The notes under the pieces are model-generated. The model searched no databases, was not told the origin of the DNA, and was given only the letters and a program-made list of their open reading frames with translations. A stretch of DNA of 64,000 nucleotides. It comes from Vreelandella andesensis. GTDB taxonomy: Bacteria; Pseudomonadota; Gammaproteobacteria; Pseudomonadales; Halomonadaceae. The DNA lies in the NCBI RefSeq assembly GCF_003989795.1, contig NZ_RZHG01000028.1:62001-126000 (forward strand). The letters are read 5' to 3'. The translations under genes were made by a program, and so were the position numbers. Below, piece by piece: positions 1 through 10,500 of this stretch (position 1 is the first letter of the stretch; each line of letters begins with the position of its first letter).

Positions 1-568
1 GTACAATTGGCGTTTCAATCCATTCATCTCGCACGCGATCTACGACAACGTCATCGTCGTTTAGTGCCAACTTGAAACGCACCCAGTTTTCGCCATCACG
101 CTCAAAGCGGGTAATGTCGGCAGCAGAAAGTGAAGAAGTGTTGGCTCCTGAGTCGATGCGCGCTTTCAAGTAGGTGCCAACACTAGGCAATCCAACCCAT
201 TCACTTCGGCCCAGCAGCGCTTTGTTGTCCTGAACGGTATCAACATCACACTCTTCGCGAACAATGACGGGCTCTTCACCACGTGCTTGCAAACCTGCAA
301 CATCTTGACGCAAATAACGCAATAAACTGCCGACTTCGCGTACATCAGCAGTCAATGCTTGGTGGTGCTGCTGTTGGTTAAGCTGCTGTTCACGGAGTGT
401 AGGTGCGGAAACGCATTGCTGGGCAATAGAGGTTTCAAGCTCAAGGATACGCGAGTTAAAAGACGCCTCGCTCAATGGCGGCGGATCATTCGTTTCTGGC
501 GGCGTCACAGCGCAGCCTGCAAACGAAAGCGACAAACCAGCCATCAGACACAATACTCCTAAGCGCAT
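1..568 (-). CDS. Retropepsin-like zinc-protease family lipoprotein (RimB/DUF785-like), partial
   Basis: The gene runs off the left edge, so its C-terminus is missing. Translation from the ATG at 568 gives a lipoprotein signal ending in the lipobox FAGC with Cys19, then a Gln-rich, probably coiled region around residues 45-65, then the family core. Asp139 starts a DSGAN motif like the catalytic D-S/T-G of retropepsins, and the sequence before it (VGTYLKARI) fits the 'putative ATP-dependent zinc protease' family (Pfam Zn_protease). Members are often secreted or near RimK/ATP-grasp genes; no such gene is seen here, but the left neighbour is outside the window. The lipoprotein signal and the DSGA motif are seen; protease activity is inferred from the family. 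Confidence 0.75.
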   Translation of the reverse strand, partial: MRLGVLCLMAGLSLSFAGCAVTPPETNDPPPLSEASFNSRILELETSIAQQCVSAPTLREQQLNQQQHHQALTADVREVGSLLRYLRQDVAGLQARGEEPVIVREECDVDTVQDNKALLGRSEWVGLPSVGTYLKARIDSGANTSSLSAADITRFERDGENWVRFKLALNDDDVVVDRVRDEWIETPIV

Positions 569-792
569 AACGTGAGGTATCCTTAAACAAGAAGAGGTGA
601 GTCATTAGTTGAAGAACATTGCATTATCTAACTCGAGCGCACGGTTTTGAAACCTTTATTTATCTGATTTAACATAATATATATTATACGAACCTATATG
701 GTTCAAAGGATATATCGCGTAACAGTACTGTGTTGCACCATTTTCTCCTACAATAGCTATACGTAAAACATTCGCCATTTAGGAAATCTCTA

Positions 793-1329
793 ATGATCAG
801 CATACGCAAGTTCATAATGGTAGCCACCCTATTCGTGTTGGCTGGCTGTGCCAATGTCGAGGTTGAAGATTATGCCAATACAACACCTCGTTTAGATATC
901 GCTGAGTACTTCACTGGCAACACGCGCGCCTGGGGCATGGTGCAAGACTACTCTGGCGAAGTACAGCGCCGTTTTACGGTCGACATCACCGGAACGTATA
1001 GCGATGATACGTTGACACTTGATGAAGCTTTTTTGTTTGCCGATGGTGAGACAGATCGTCGGGTATGGGAATTTGAACGCGTTGACGATCATCGCTGGAT
1101 CGGCACAGCCAACGACGTTGAAGGCCAGGTGGATGCTCGACAGTATGGGCACGCTTTTCATATGCGCTATCCGCTTGATATCGAAGTAAGCGGCCGTACT
1201 ATCCGTTTTACAATGGATGATTGGATGTATTTACAGCCCGATGGTCGTTTGATAAATCGTACCGCAATGCGCAAATTTGGCCTTACCTTGGGTGAAATTA
1301 CCCTGGTTTTTGAGCAAGTTGACCCTTGA
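793..1329 (+). CDS. DUF3833 family lipoprotein
   Basis: A 178-residue predicted outer-membrane or periplasmic lipoprotein. The N-terminus MISIRKFIMVATLFVLAGC is a type II signal with lipobox LAGC and Cys19. The rest is rich in beta-strand-like alternation and carries the pattern of DUF3833 proteins: an early PRLDIAEYFTG segment, a GMVQD turn, then RRFTVDITGTY and a central WEFERVDDHRW stretch. Start chosen because AGGAAA lies 7-9 bases upstream. It stands alone between the divergent zinc-protease-like lipoprotein and the convergent ect operon, sharing a hairpin terminator with the latter. The family has no established biochemical function, so none is given. Confidence 0.8.
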   Translation: MISIRKFIMVATLFVLAGCANVEVEDYANTTPRLDIAEYFTGNTRAWGMVQDYSGEVQRRFTVDITGTYSDDTLTLDEAFLFADGETDRRVWEFERVDDHRWIGTANDVEGQVDARQYGHAFHMRYPLDIEVSGRTIRFTMDDWMYLQPDGRLINRTAMRKFGLTLGEITLVFEQVDP

Positions 1330-1341
1330 TTCACAAATGCA

Positions 1342-1374
1342 AAAAACAGCCTGCTTAAAAGCAGGCTGTTTTTA
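1342..1374. terminator. Bidirectional rho-independent terminator
   Basis: An inverted repeat (ACAGCCTGC / GCAGGCTGT, loop about TTAAAA) is flanked by A-run and T-run on both sides, so it can end transcripts from the DUF3833 gene (plus) and from ectC (minus). Confidence 0.9.
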
Positions 1375-1408
1375 TTATCAGCTAATCAAAAAAACTAACG
1401 TAAGCGAT

Positions 1409-1801
1409 CTACTCACCAGCGGGTGCGTATGAACCGTCTTCCTGATGTACTTCATTGCCAGTAATAGGTGGCGTGAACACACATGCTAAATGCATAGTTT
1501 TGTGGGCACGCAACAGGTGTTCATCGTGCTGGTCAAGAATATAAATATCGCCTGGCTTAATTGGCCAGATTTTACCATCTGCCAGGGTCTCTACCTCTCC
1601 CTCGCCTTCAATGCAGTAAACAGATTCATAATGGTGCTTATAGTGAATATGCGTTTCGGTACCTTCGAAGATGCGTGTAATGTGGAACGAGAAGTTCCCA
1701 CCATCATTGGCCAGTACCAAACGCGTGCTATCCCAGTTACCATTTTCTGCGGTGACAAGACGATCTGTTTTACGTGCTTCTTCAATATTGCGAACGATCA
1801 T
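1409..1801 (-). CDS. ectC: L-ectoine synthase EctC
   Basis: 130 residues, the usual family length. EctC is a cytosolic cupin-fold enzyme that closes N-gamma-acetyl-L-2,4-diaminobutyrate into ectoine, the last step of the pathway. The cupin core is visible: [20 protein letters not shown] at about residues 51-70, with the metal-ligand Glu near 59, and [12 protein letters not shown] at about 84-95, with Tyr and His ligands. Third gene of ectABC, separated from ectB by a 100-bp spacer that contains a perfect 9-bp hairpin. RBS GGAG lies 7 bases before the ATG. It ends just before a strong terminator, so it is the end of the operon; no ask or ectD gene follows it here. Confidence 0.97.
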   Translation of the reverse strand: MIVRNIEEARKTDRLVTAENGNWDSTRLVLANDGGNFSFHITRIFEGTETHIHYKHHYESVYCIEGEGEVETLADGKIWPIKPGDIYILDQHDEHLLRAHKTMHLACVFTPPITGNEVHQEDGSYAPAGE

Positions 1802-1817
1802 AGATGTACTCCAATGC

Positions 1818-1846
1818 GAGGCGTTTGATTTGAAACCAAACGCCTC
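1818..1846 (-). promoter_or_regulatory. Hairpin in the ectB-ectC spacer
   Basis: A perfect 9-bp inverted repeat (GAGGCGTTT / AAACGCCTC, 11-nt loop) lies about 17 bases upstream of the ectC start, just outside its ribosome binding site. There is no following T-run, so it is not a normal terminator; mRNA stabilisation or processing between ectB and ectC is an inference. Confidence 0.6.
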
Positions 1847-1901
1847 AGTACTGAATTGATGCTACTTACTAAACCTACTACGAAAGCAGCTTAATCCTGA
1901 A

Positions 1902-3185
<1,284 letters not shown>

Positions 3186-3283
3186 TTAATCATTGAGCCA
3201 AGCGAGGGACAAACTGGCGGAAACGAATTCAAAACTCACCCGGTATTAACGGTGATGTATGAAGCAATAGCTGGTTAGTTTCG

Positions 3284-3862
3284 TTACATGCTGTCTGTTT
3301 GAAAGGGACCTATACGAACTAGGTTTTCTGGATCATGTTCTCCACCGAGTTGTTCAGTAGAGAAATATTCACGACTATTTAAGGGGGCTTGCCAACGCGC
3401 GGCAAGACGGCGAAACAATCCCCATGAAGCTTGGTTGTCCGGGGTGATCGTCGTTTCTAAATGATGCACATTATTGAGTTCAGGCCGCGACATAATGGCT
3501 TCAACTAAGCGACGCGCCAGGCCGGTACCGCGTGCTTTTTCGCCTACAGCCACTTGCCATAGGAAATAAGTATCTGGCGCGTTATCTTTCACATAACCAG
3601 ATACAAACCCAACTATTTCGCCTTCTTCATTTGTCGCAACCGCACAGCTGTCACGAAACTGGGTTGCCAGTAGCAGATAGGCGTAGGCGGAGTTAACATC
3701 AAGCGGTGGGCAAGCTTTAATTAGTTCGTAAACGCCCCAACCGTCATCTGCATTCGGCTTGCGAATAAACAACGGTGTAGACGCATGTCCGACGACAGCA
3801 TCGGCAACTGTCGGTCGAGCAAGGTCTGCAGAAGGAGTAAAAGGTGTTATTGGCGTACTCAT
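3284..3862 (-). CDS. ectA: L-2,4-diaminobutyric acid acetyltransferase EctA
   Basis: 192 residues. EctA transfers acetyl from acetyl-CoA to the gamma-amino group of 2,4-diaminobutyrate, the second ectoine step. The GNAT fold is clear: acetyl-CoA motif A with VAVGEKARGTGLARRL (RGTGLA at 111-116) and a later TITPDNQASWGLFRRLA segment typical of EctA. The first 30 residues are a poorly conserved extension, as in other Halomonas EctA proteins; the family core starts near LFIRKPNADDG. It is the first gene of the operon, and a sigma70-like promoter sits about 35-60 bp upstream of the ATG. The RBS is weak. Confidence 0.96.
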   Translation of the reverse strand: MSTPITPFTPSADLARPTVADAVVGHASTPLFIRKPNADDGWGVYELIKACPPLDVNSAYAYLLLATQFRDSCAVATNEEGEIVGFVSGYVKDNAPDTYFLWQVAVGEKARGTGLARRLVEAIMSRPELNNVHHLETTITPDNQASWGLFRRLAARWQAPLNSREYFSTEQLGGEHDPENLVRIGPFQTDSM

Positions 3863-3894
3863 GGTTATGCTTCGCTGTAGCGAATTTGATTGTC

Positions 3895-3923
3895 ATTATA
3901 ACAGCTGATTATGAGCAATTCAA
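3895..3923 (-). promoter_or_regulatory. Sigma70-type promoter of ectABC
   Basis: On the minus strand TTGAAT and TATAAT are separated by exactly 17 bases, with the -10 box 33-38 bases upstream of the ectA start. The TATAAT is a perfect consensus. In Halomonas elongata ectA is known to have vegetative and stress-sigma promoters; only this one is convincing here. The remaining upstream DNA to 4050 is AT-rich and may carry osmoregulation signals, which is inference. Confidence 0.75.
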
Positions 3924-4049
3924 AAATCATATTATTCATCCAAGTCTTATCCATAAATTTTGGTTATAAACTGATGCGCAGCCTTTAAAAGAATGATTAA
4001 AAACAGCGGTATTGCAAGAGTTTAGGTCAACCACGCATAGGCGCGAGAT

Positions 4050-4075
4050 AAAAAAGGCGAGCTAATGCTCGCCTT
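4050..4075 (-). terminator. Rho-independent terminator of gor
   Basis: Perfect 9-bp stem AAGGCGAGC / GCTCGCCTT with a 4-nt loop. On the minus strand it is followed by a run of Ts, just downstream of gor. Confidence 0.9.
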
Positions 4076-4096
4076 AACAATATGAACTTTATGTAA

Positions 4097-5479
4097 TCAA
4101 TTGCGCGCAGGTGTTCTCATTGTCACAAATTCTTCAGCACCTGTTGGGTGGATACCGATTGTGCGATCAAAATCTTCCTTCGTTAGCCCGGCTCTAACCG
4201 CAATGGCGATCCCTTGAATCAATTCACCTGCCTCATCACCTACCATATGAGCCCCCACAACGATATCCGTGGCATCATCAACAATTAGTTTCATTAAGGT
4301 GCGCTCTTGACTACCAGACAATGTGTGTTTCATTGCTTTAAAGTCCGCACGATAAACACGAATTTTGCCAATCTTTTCTCTGGCAGCTTCTTCAGATAAC
4401 CCGACCGTTCCGATATTTGGATGGCAAAACACAGCCGTTGGAATCGTCTCGTAGTCCAATGGCTTAGGTAGTGTGTCTTTGAAGTGAATATCGACGAGCT
4501 GCAACGCTTCAGCTAGAGCAACGGGTGTTAATTCCGGCCCCTGGGTTAAATCGCCCAGCGCTAAGATCGAAGGAACCGACGTTTCGTAATGCTCATTTAC
4601 TGGGATTTTGCCACTGCTGTCGAGATGAATACCTAGCGCATCAAGCCCCAGCCCTTGGGTATTGGCGTTGCGTCCTGTGGCGGCCAAAACGGCATCTACC
4701 TCTTGAATATCACCGTTAGTTAAATACACGTTAAACGCCGAGCCATGGGGCTCAATCCGCTCAATATTGGTATTGAAATGAAGGTTGACGCCCTTTTTGC
4801 TCATTTCATCCCGAGTAAATGCACGAACTTCTTCATCAAAGCCTTTTAAGAACAGATCACCACGGTAAATCAAGTGTGTGTCGCTACCAAGGCCGTTAAA
4901 AATGCTTGCGAACTCGACCGCAATATAGCCGCCACCCAAAACGAGAAAACGTTCTGGAAAAGTATCAAGGTCAAATATTTGATTTGAAGTGACGGTATGT
5001 TCACTGCCAGGAAAATCAGGAACCCATGGCCAGCCACCTGTCGCCAGTAGTATCTTTTGCGCGGTAACCTCTGAAACGCCCTCTTCAGAGGACAGCGAAA
5101 CCGTATGCGTTCCAGCTAGGGTTGCTCTGGCATTAATCAACACGACTCCAGCGCCTTCTAACATCCGCTGATAAATCCCATTTAAGCGTTTTATTTCACT
5201 GGTCTTATTATCGCGTAGTACTGACCATTCAAAAACAGCAGGTCCTGGCAATTGCCATCCAAAGCCCGCAGCATCATCAAAGCTATCGTGGAAGTGGGCG
5301 GCATAGGAGTAAAGCTTTTTAGGGACGCAGCCGACATTGACGCAAGTACCGCCCAAGTAACGATCTTCTACGATGGCAACTCTGGCGCCCGTTGCCGCCG
5401 CCATTCGTGCCGCGCGGACACCTCCTGACCCTGCCCCTATCACCAGTAAATCGTATTCATATTCTGCATTTGCTGCCAT
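4097..5479 (-). CDS. gor: Glutathione-disulfide reductase
   Basis: 460 residues. Cytosolic FAD flavoenzyme that uses NADPH to reduce GSSG. Seen in order: FAD Rossmann GAGSGGVRAA (15-24), redox disulfide GTCVNVGCVPKK (Cys46/Cys51), NADPH-binding GGGYIAVEFA, the second FAD motif ALGDLTQGPELTPVA and the C-terminal dimer-interface active site HPTGAEEFVTM (His near 450). RBS AGGAG lies 6 bases before the ATG. Divergent from the carbonic anhydrase gene and followed by its own terminator, so probably monocistronic. High confidence for Gor rather than mercuric reductase or lipoamide dehydrogenase, because of the GTCVNVGCVPKK form and the overall length. Confidence 0.95.
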   Translation of the reverse strand: MAANAEYEYDLLVIGAGSGGVRAARMAAATGARVAIVEDRYLGGTCVNVGCVPKKLYSYAAHFHDSFDDAAGFGWQLPGPAVFEWSVLRDNKTSEIKRLNGIYQRMLEGAGVVLINARATLAGTHTVSLSSEEGVSEVTAQKILLATGGWPWVPDFPGSEHTVTSNQIFDLDTFPERFLVLGGGYIAVEFASIFNGLGSDTHLIYRGDLFLKGFDEEVRAFTRDEMSKKGVNLHFNTNIERIEPHGSAFNVYLTNGDIQEVDAVLAATGRNANTQGLGLDALGIHLDSSGKIPVNEHYETSVPSILALGDLTQGPELTPVALAEALQLVDIHFKDTLPKPLDYETIPTAVFCHPNIGTVGLSEEAAREKIGKIRVYRADFKAMKHTLSGSQERTLMKLIVDDATDIVVGAHMVGDEAGELIQGIAIAVRAGLTKEDFDRTIGIHPTGAEEFVTMRTPARN

Positions 5480-5651
5480 GTGCTGCTCCTATCCTGAACT
5501 ACTGTATATGCTTGCTGATCATGTACTTGTCGATAACAATCGCGAAACACAAAGATTGACCTTGGATTTCAAGGAGGTTAAAAACGCTCTCTTTGTAACC
5601 GAGTTTGCTCTATCTTAAACCTAACAGCTCCTAACCTGTGACGGAGATTCA

Positions 5652-6299
5652 ATGTCTAACTCTATTGAGACACTGCTCGATAATAATCGCGCTTGGGCAG
5701 AGCGCATGTGTGAGGAGGACCCCGAGTACTTTAAACGCCTTTCCAACCAGCAAAACCCTGATTACCTTTGGATTGGTTGTTCTGACAGTCGCGTGCCCGC
5801 CAACCAGATTATTGCCCTTCCCCCGGGCGAGGTCTTTGTCCATCGCAATGTTGCTAACCTTCTTCACCATACCGACATGAACGCACTTTCTGTTGTGCAG
5901 TTTGCGGTGAATGTACTCAAGGTCAGCCACGTTATGGTTGTGGGGCACTATGGTTGTGGTGGCATTAAGGCGGCAGTTACCGGGGGTGAATGTGGTATCG
6001 TCGATTATTGGCTGCATTCAGTGCGCGAACAGTATAACCATCACCGCGAGACGCTTGAGCATTTGCCAATGGAAGAGCAAATTGATCGGATGTGTGAATT
6101 GAACGTGAAAGCTCAAGTTAATAGCTTATGCCGTACTAAAATTTTACAACGCGCCTGGCAGAGAGGCCAAAATATTTCAGTGCATGGCTGGGTTTATGGT
6201 TTGAGCGACGGCCGTATAAAAGATTTAAACTGCACCATAACCGGCCTGGAGCAAGTTGAAACCCTCTACCGTATCGACCGTCTTCAGCAAACCGACTAA
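5652..6299 (+). CDS. can: Beta-class carbonic anhydrase
   Basis: 215 residues, close to E. coli Can (220). A cytosolic zinc enzyme interconverting CO2 and bicarbonate. The zinc ligands and catalytic dyad are visible: CSDSR (Cys43, Asp45, Arg47) and GHYGCGG (His99, Cys102), with VFVHRNVANL between them. Start supported by GGAG 6 bases upstream. Divergent from gor with a 172-bp gap holding both promoters; its 3' end converges on the cytochrome gene with only 40 bp between and no clear hairpin. Confidence 0.95.
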   Translation: MSNSIETLLDNNRAWAERMCEEDPEYFKRLSNQQNPDYLWIGCSDSRVPANQIIALPPGEVFVHRNVANLLHHTDMNALSVVQFAVNVLKVSHVMVVGHYGCGGIKAAVTGGECGIVDYWLHSVREQYNHHRETLEHLPMEEQIDRMCELNVKAQVNSLCRTKILQRAWQRGQNISVHGWVYGLSDGRIKDLNCTITGLEQVETLYRIDRLQQTD

Positions 6300-6339
6300 A
6301 AATTTCCGCGTCTATCTCGACTAAGAGTACTTACTTTAG

Positions 6340-6867
6340 CTAGTCGTAGCGGTAGGCGCGATGACAACTTTTACAGCTCAATCCAACGTCAGAAAATGCT
6401 CGGGTGGCCGCGCGATAGTCCTCTTGCTCGGCCGCGTCGATTAGTACCGCTACTTTTTGTTCAAGATCTTTGAAGCCTGCAGCAAAATCTTCCCACTCCT
6501 CCCATATTTCAGGGCGGGCATCAGACCCACGCCCATGAGTGCCGGCAATAAACGCGGGCAAAAAGTGCGCTTGGGTAGCTTTTTCTTTCAGCGTTGCTAA
6601 ACGCGGGGCAGCGCCGCGGGCATCTTGGTTATTCACCAAGTCAAAACGTAGCTGACGAAGAAGCCTTTCTAGCTCTTTTAATTCATCTTGACGCCATATC
6701 ACCGCATCTCGCTCACTTGCAAACGGACTCTCTTCAACCGTTTGTGGCATAGCCAGAACGGCATCTTCAGACATTTCTTCTGCCATGGCAGGCATAGCAA
6801 GCGTACCAAAGGCAGTTAAAGCCCAAGCCGAAAGAATGCGCCATGGCCGTTTTAACGTGTGTGGCAT
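6340..6867 (-). CDS. Periplasmic cytochrome c' family protein
   Basis: 175 residues with an N-terminal signal peptide (hydrophobic ILSAWALTAFGTLAMPAMA, cleavage near residue 29). A single haem-c motif CKSCH sits at the very C-terminus (Cys165, Cys168, His169), followed by RAYRYD. This placement, with a helical body containing WEEWEDF, is characteristic of the c'-type four-helix-bundle cytochromes. These bind NO/CO or transfer electrons; the role here is not known. It follows msrA by 42 bp on the same strand and could be the last gene of the tamAB-msrA transcript. RBS AAGG is 8 bases upstream. Confidence 0.8.
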   Translation of the reverse strand: MPHTLKRPWRILSAWALTAFGTLAMPAMAEEMSEDAVLAMPQTVEESPFASERDAVIWRQDELKELERLLRQLRFDLVNNQDARGAAPRLATLKEKATQAHFLPAFIAGTHGRGSDARPEIWEEWEDFAAGFKDLEQKVAVLIDAAEQEDYRAATRAFSDVGLSCKSCHRAYRYD

Positions 6868-6909
6868 TTTACTGACCTTATGATGGATAATTTGACGCGC
6901 TTATCGTTA

Positions 6910-7530
6910 CTAACCAATGGGGCACGTTACGCCAGTACCTTTGAGTCCGCAGTAACCAGACGGGTTCTTCTCCAAGTACTGTTGATGATAAGCCTCAGCA
7001 TAGTAAAAGACATTTAGCGGTTCGATCTCGGTAGTAATGGCGCCACGGCCCGCACTGTCGAGTGCCTTTTGATAGGCGTCAGCGCTCTTTTCGGCGGCAA
7101 TTAACTGGCTATCCGTCGTCGTGAAAATAGCAGAACGGTACTGGCTACCCACATCGTTGCCTTGACGATTTCCTTGAGTAGGGTCGTGTTGTTCCCAAAA
7201 AATTTGTAACAACGAATCCAGTGATACGATATTGGGATCGTATACTACTTTAACTACCTCGGTATGACCTGTTAGTCCTGTACAGGTTTCTTGGTAAGTT
7301 GGGTTTTGTGTTTCTCCCCCAGCGTAGCCTGCAGCCGTTACATAAACCCCCGGCACTTGCCAGAACAGACGCTCAACCCCCCAAAAGCATCCCATTCCTA
7401 ATACAATTTCTTCATGACCTTCTGGAAAAGGAGGATGAAGCGAATGGCCGGTAACGGTATGGGTGCTACTCGTTTCAATCGGCGTTACGCGGCCAAGTGG
7501 TACTGATCTTGCTTTAGAAAATAGCGTCAT
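6910..7530 (-). CDS. msrA: Peptide-methionine (S)-S-oxide reductase MsrA
   Basis: 206 residues, the length of the long E. coli-type MsrA (212). It reduces methionine-S-sulfoxide in proteins and free Met-SO. The catalytic motif GCFWG is at 47-51 (Cys48), followed by YAGG and, further on, [11 protein letters not shown] and [21 protein letters not shown]; resolving cysteines lie in the C-terminal part ([16 protein letters not shown]). The start lies 9 bp after the tamB stop and has AGGG upstream, so it is translated within the tamAB transcript. Coupling of MsrA to outer-membrane assembly may be accidental. Confidence 0.96.
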   Translation of the reverse strand: MTLFSKARSVPLGRVTPIETSSTHTVTGHSLHPPFPEGHEEIVLGMGCFWGVERLFWQVPGVYVTAAGYAGGETQNPTYQETCTGLTGHTEVVKVVYDPNIVSLDSLLQIFWEQHDPTQGNRQGNDVGSQYRSAIFTTTDSQLIAAEKSADAYQKALDSAGRGAITTEIEPLNVFYYAEAYHQQYLEKNPSGYCGLKGTGVTCPIG

Positions 7531-7539
7531 AACGCCCTC

Positions 7540-10500
7540 TTATTGCCGTGGATAAATGGTGGGGTCACCTGATCGAGTAAAGGTGTAAATTAAATCGACG
7601 GCTTGGTTAGCGCCCGATACTGCCTGCACATACAGGTTACGCCAAAGTGTGTAGCGTAATGTCAATTCTGCAATAGGCGAGAAAATACCAACACCGTAGC
7701 TAATTCGGATATCGTCGGTTAACTGCCCTGTTAGTGCCACTTGACTGCTGTCACCAGCCCCGGTGGTATCCAGAGTTAAGTCGCTAATTCCAAATGCTTC
7801 TCCAATCGAGCCAACAGCTCCGCCTGTCTTGCCGAGAGACATCCCGATTAAGGCAGTGGTAAGCGCACTGTCAATTCCCCCACCCGATGCATCGGGTGCA
7901 CGCCCTCTCAGCAGATAGGACAGCGCACGGGTTTCATCCATTCCTGGTTCAGAAAAAATCACTACATTGGGTTCTTCTGCATTGCCACTGACTCGAATAC
8001 CTGCAATGACCTCATCTTCGGTGATGTCTGGATTACGAATTGCCTCGAAATCTAAAATTGGAAGTCCTGGTGGGCCGCTGAATATCAATTGCCCTCGGCG
8101 AATCAAGAGGTCCTGGCCGAAGGCCTGGAAACGCCCGTCCACTAGATTGACATCACCAAACAGCTGAAGTGCGCCACTGTCTTGACGAATTTCTAGCGTG
8201 CCACCTAACCCGGAATTAAGCCCATATGCTGAGATCTGCATGTCACTACCCAAGGTCAGGGTGATGAGTACATCAAGTACCATTCCTGATTGCGATAACA
8301 CATCAGCAGCACTAGGCTCACCATTGACCGCCCGTTGTTGGGCAATCCGCTCAGCTTCTCGATCGTCACGTTCGGTGATAATGACTTCATCACCGCTTGT
8401 GCTAATGGCTGAGGCAGGGAGTTCCCCAACTTCTAAACGCGCCCACGGTACATCAACGTTGCCTCGTACTTGTAAGCGATCCGGTGTCACTCGAATACGA
8501 ATATCCGGCGCAGCTTCTAAGCGACCAAATTGTGGCAGAACAATTAATAATGGCTCTTGGGTGGCGTTAACATCAACACCAATACGCCAGTCGTTACCTT
8601 TGGGCCAGTAAGCATCGCCAGTGATATTTAAACGGCCGCGTTCAGCAGCGATAAAGCCGTTTATATCCCCTTGTTCGCCATCGAAGGCAACGACTAGCTC
8701 ACCATCTTTGATATCAATAGGAATATCTGGGCCATGAGCGCTTAGGTTACGAAGGGCAAGCTGCCCCTGTAAATCTGGTTGGCTGGTAGTTCCAGAGATT
8801 TGTATTCGGCCACTTAAGTCGCCCTCTAAGCGATCCATACCTACCACTAATGAGCGGTAAGGCGTTAAAGAAACTTCTTGGACTCGTAACTCTCCATTTA
8901 AACCGCCACGACCAAGAGGATCACTGATAGTAAGGTCAAGGGCAAGCTCGCCAGCGTCTTCAAACGACAACACGACATCGGCATCCGCCTGAGCTTGATT
9001 AGCTTCCAACTGCGTGTTTAAACGAATCACAGGCAGTTTTACAGGCTGGCCGTAATCGTTGACCGCCGTAATGGCTAACTCACTTAATACCTGAACATCC
9101 GCTTGCCACTGAGCCCCTCCTTGACGCCAAGCTGCAACGATGTTAGCGGTCGTGTCACCCTCAAAGCTCCACTCTTCAGGCAATAAGGGCTCTAGCGCTT
9201 CCATAGGCACTTCTCGGATGCTCAACACCGCACGTCCTTGGTCGGCTGATGCGGTAACTGATTCTTCCGAGCAAACTACCCCTCCTTCTTCGCGACGCAC
9301 GCAGAAGGGTGAGAGTTGTGCTTGGCCATTAGCAAGGTTGTAGCGGATATCAAGCGGAGCTTCCAGGCGCAAATTGCCAAACTCGGAGTCAATTTCCAGT
9401 GGTGTTAGTTGCCCCTGGTACTGCTGTGCCTGTTGATCAAAACGACCATCCAGGGAAACAAGCGCACGACTCAACATGTTATTAGCTTGTCCGTCGACAC
9501 TGACAGTGAGCACATGCTGAGATAAACGGCCATTCAGCTCAAGGTTAATACTTGAAAAAGCCTGACCACCTGCAGTGACTTGTTGCAGGCCAACATTAAT
9601 GTCTAGCGATGGGTCTTCGATTCCCTCGATATTGCTGGTGAGGGATAAGGCTTCAATACGGTTTTCAGCAAACTGCAGGTCGCTGCCGGATAATTCGGCA
9701 GCCACACTAGGTTGGCTAATGCTACCTCTAGCGAGAATACTTCCTGTTAACGTGCCCGCTAAGTCTGGATGAAGCGTCTGTAATTGCCGCAATGCAATCT
9801 CGGCATCTAGCGACATTGCTTGCTCACTGACCTGACCAGAGGCCGTTAATCGGTTGTCTCCTTGAGTGAAAAGTAGCTCTTGAATATCAACTTCAAGCGC
9901 ACTATTGGCATCTAAGGTGGCCTGCAACGTTAAAGGATATTCCTGTAGCTCCCCATTAATGTTAAGTACTGGAAGGCTAACTTCCCAAAGGTCGCCTGTT
10001 TGGCGCACGCTAGCGACAATATCGCCATTTAGATTACCGTTGAGTTGTTCGACAAAATGTGATGGATCAAATTGATTCAACCGGATGGTGGTGTCCACTC
10101 GAAGCGACGATTCCCAATTGACTTCACCTTCACTGCTGAGCGAGCTTTCATCAATCGTGAGGTTCAGCGGCGTCCAGCGGAATGATGAAAGATCGCCGTC
10201 GCCACTGAGTCGAATATTGGTGAGCGGCACTTGAGGGCCTTGGGCGCTCAAGGAAAGCGTTGTTTGGTATGCTTCCAAGCTGCCGCTGACAACGATATCT
10301 ATATCTTCAGCTATGTAAGGTGCTTGTGCTGGATCATCGCTGCTTGGCTGTGTGAGTGGCCACTGTAAGCGGTTGCTTTGAAGGTGTATATCAAAGGGTA
10401 GTGTCGGTGCCAGTGCATCGACTTGAGCATCCAGTGTCGCATTAATGATACCAGACGCTTCTAAACTGGCTGTTAGCTTATTTAGTGATCCTGATAATTC

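Noticed and set aside
8198..8611. 137-codon plus-strand frame
   Set aside because: Antisense to tamB, Ser/Arg/Pro-rich without any pattern or RBS.
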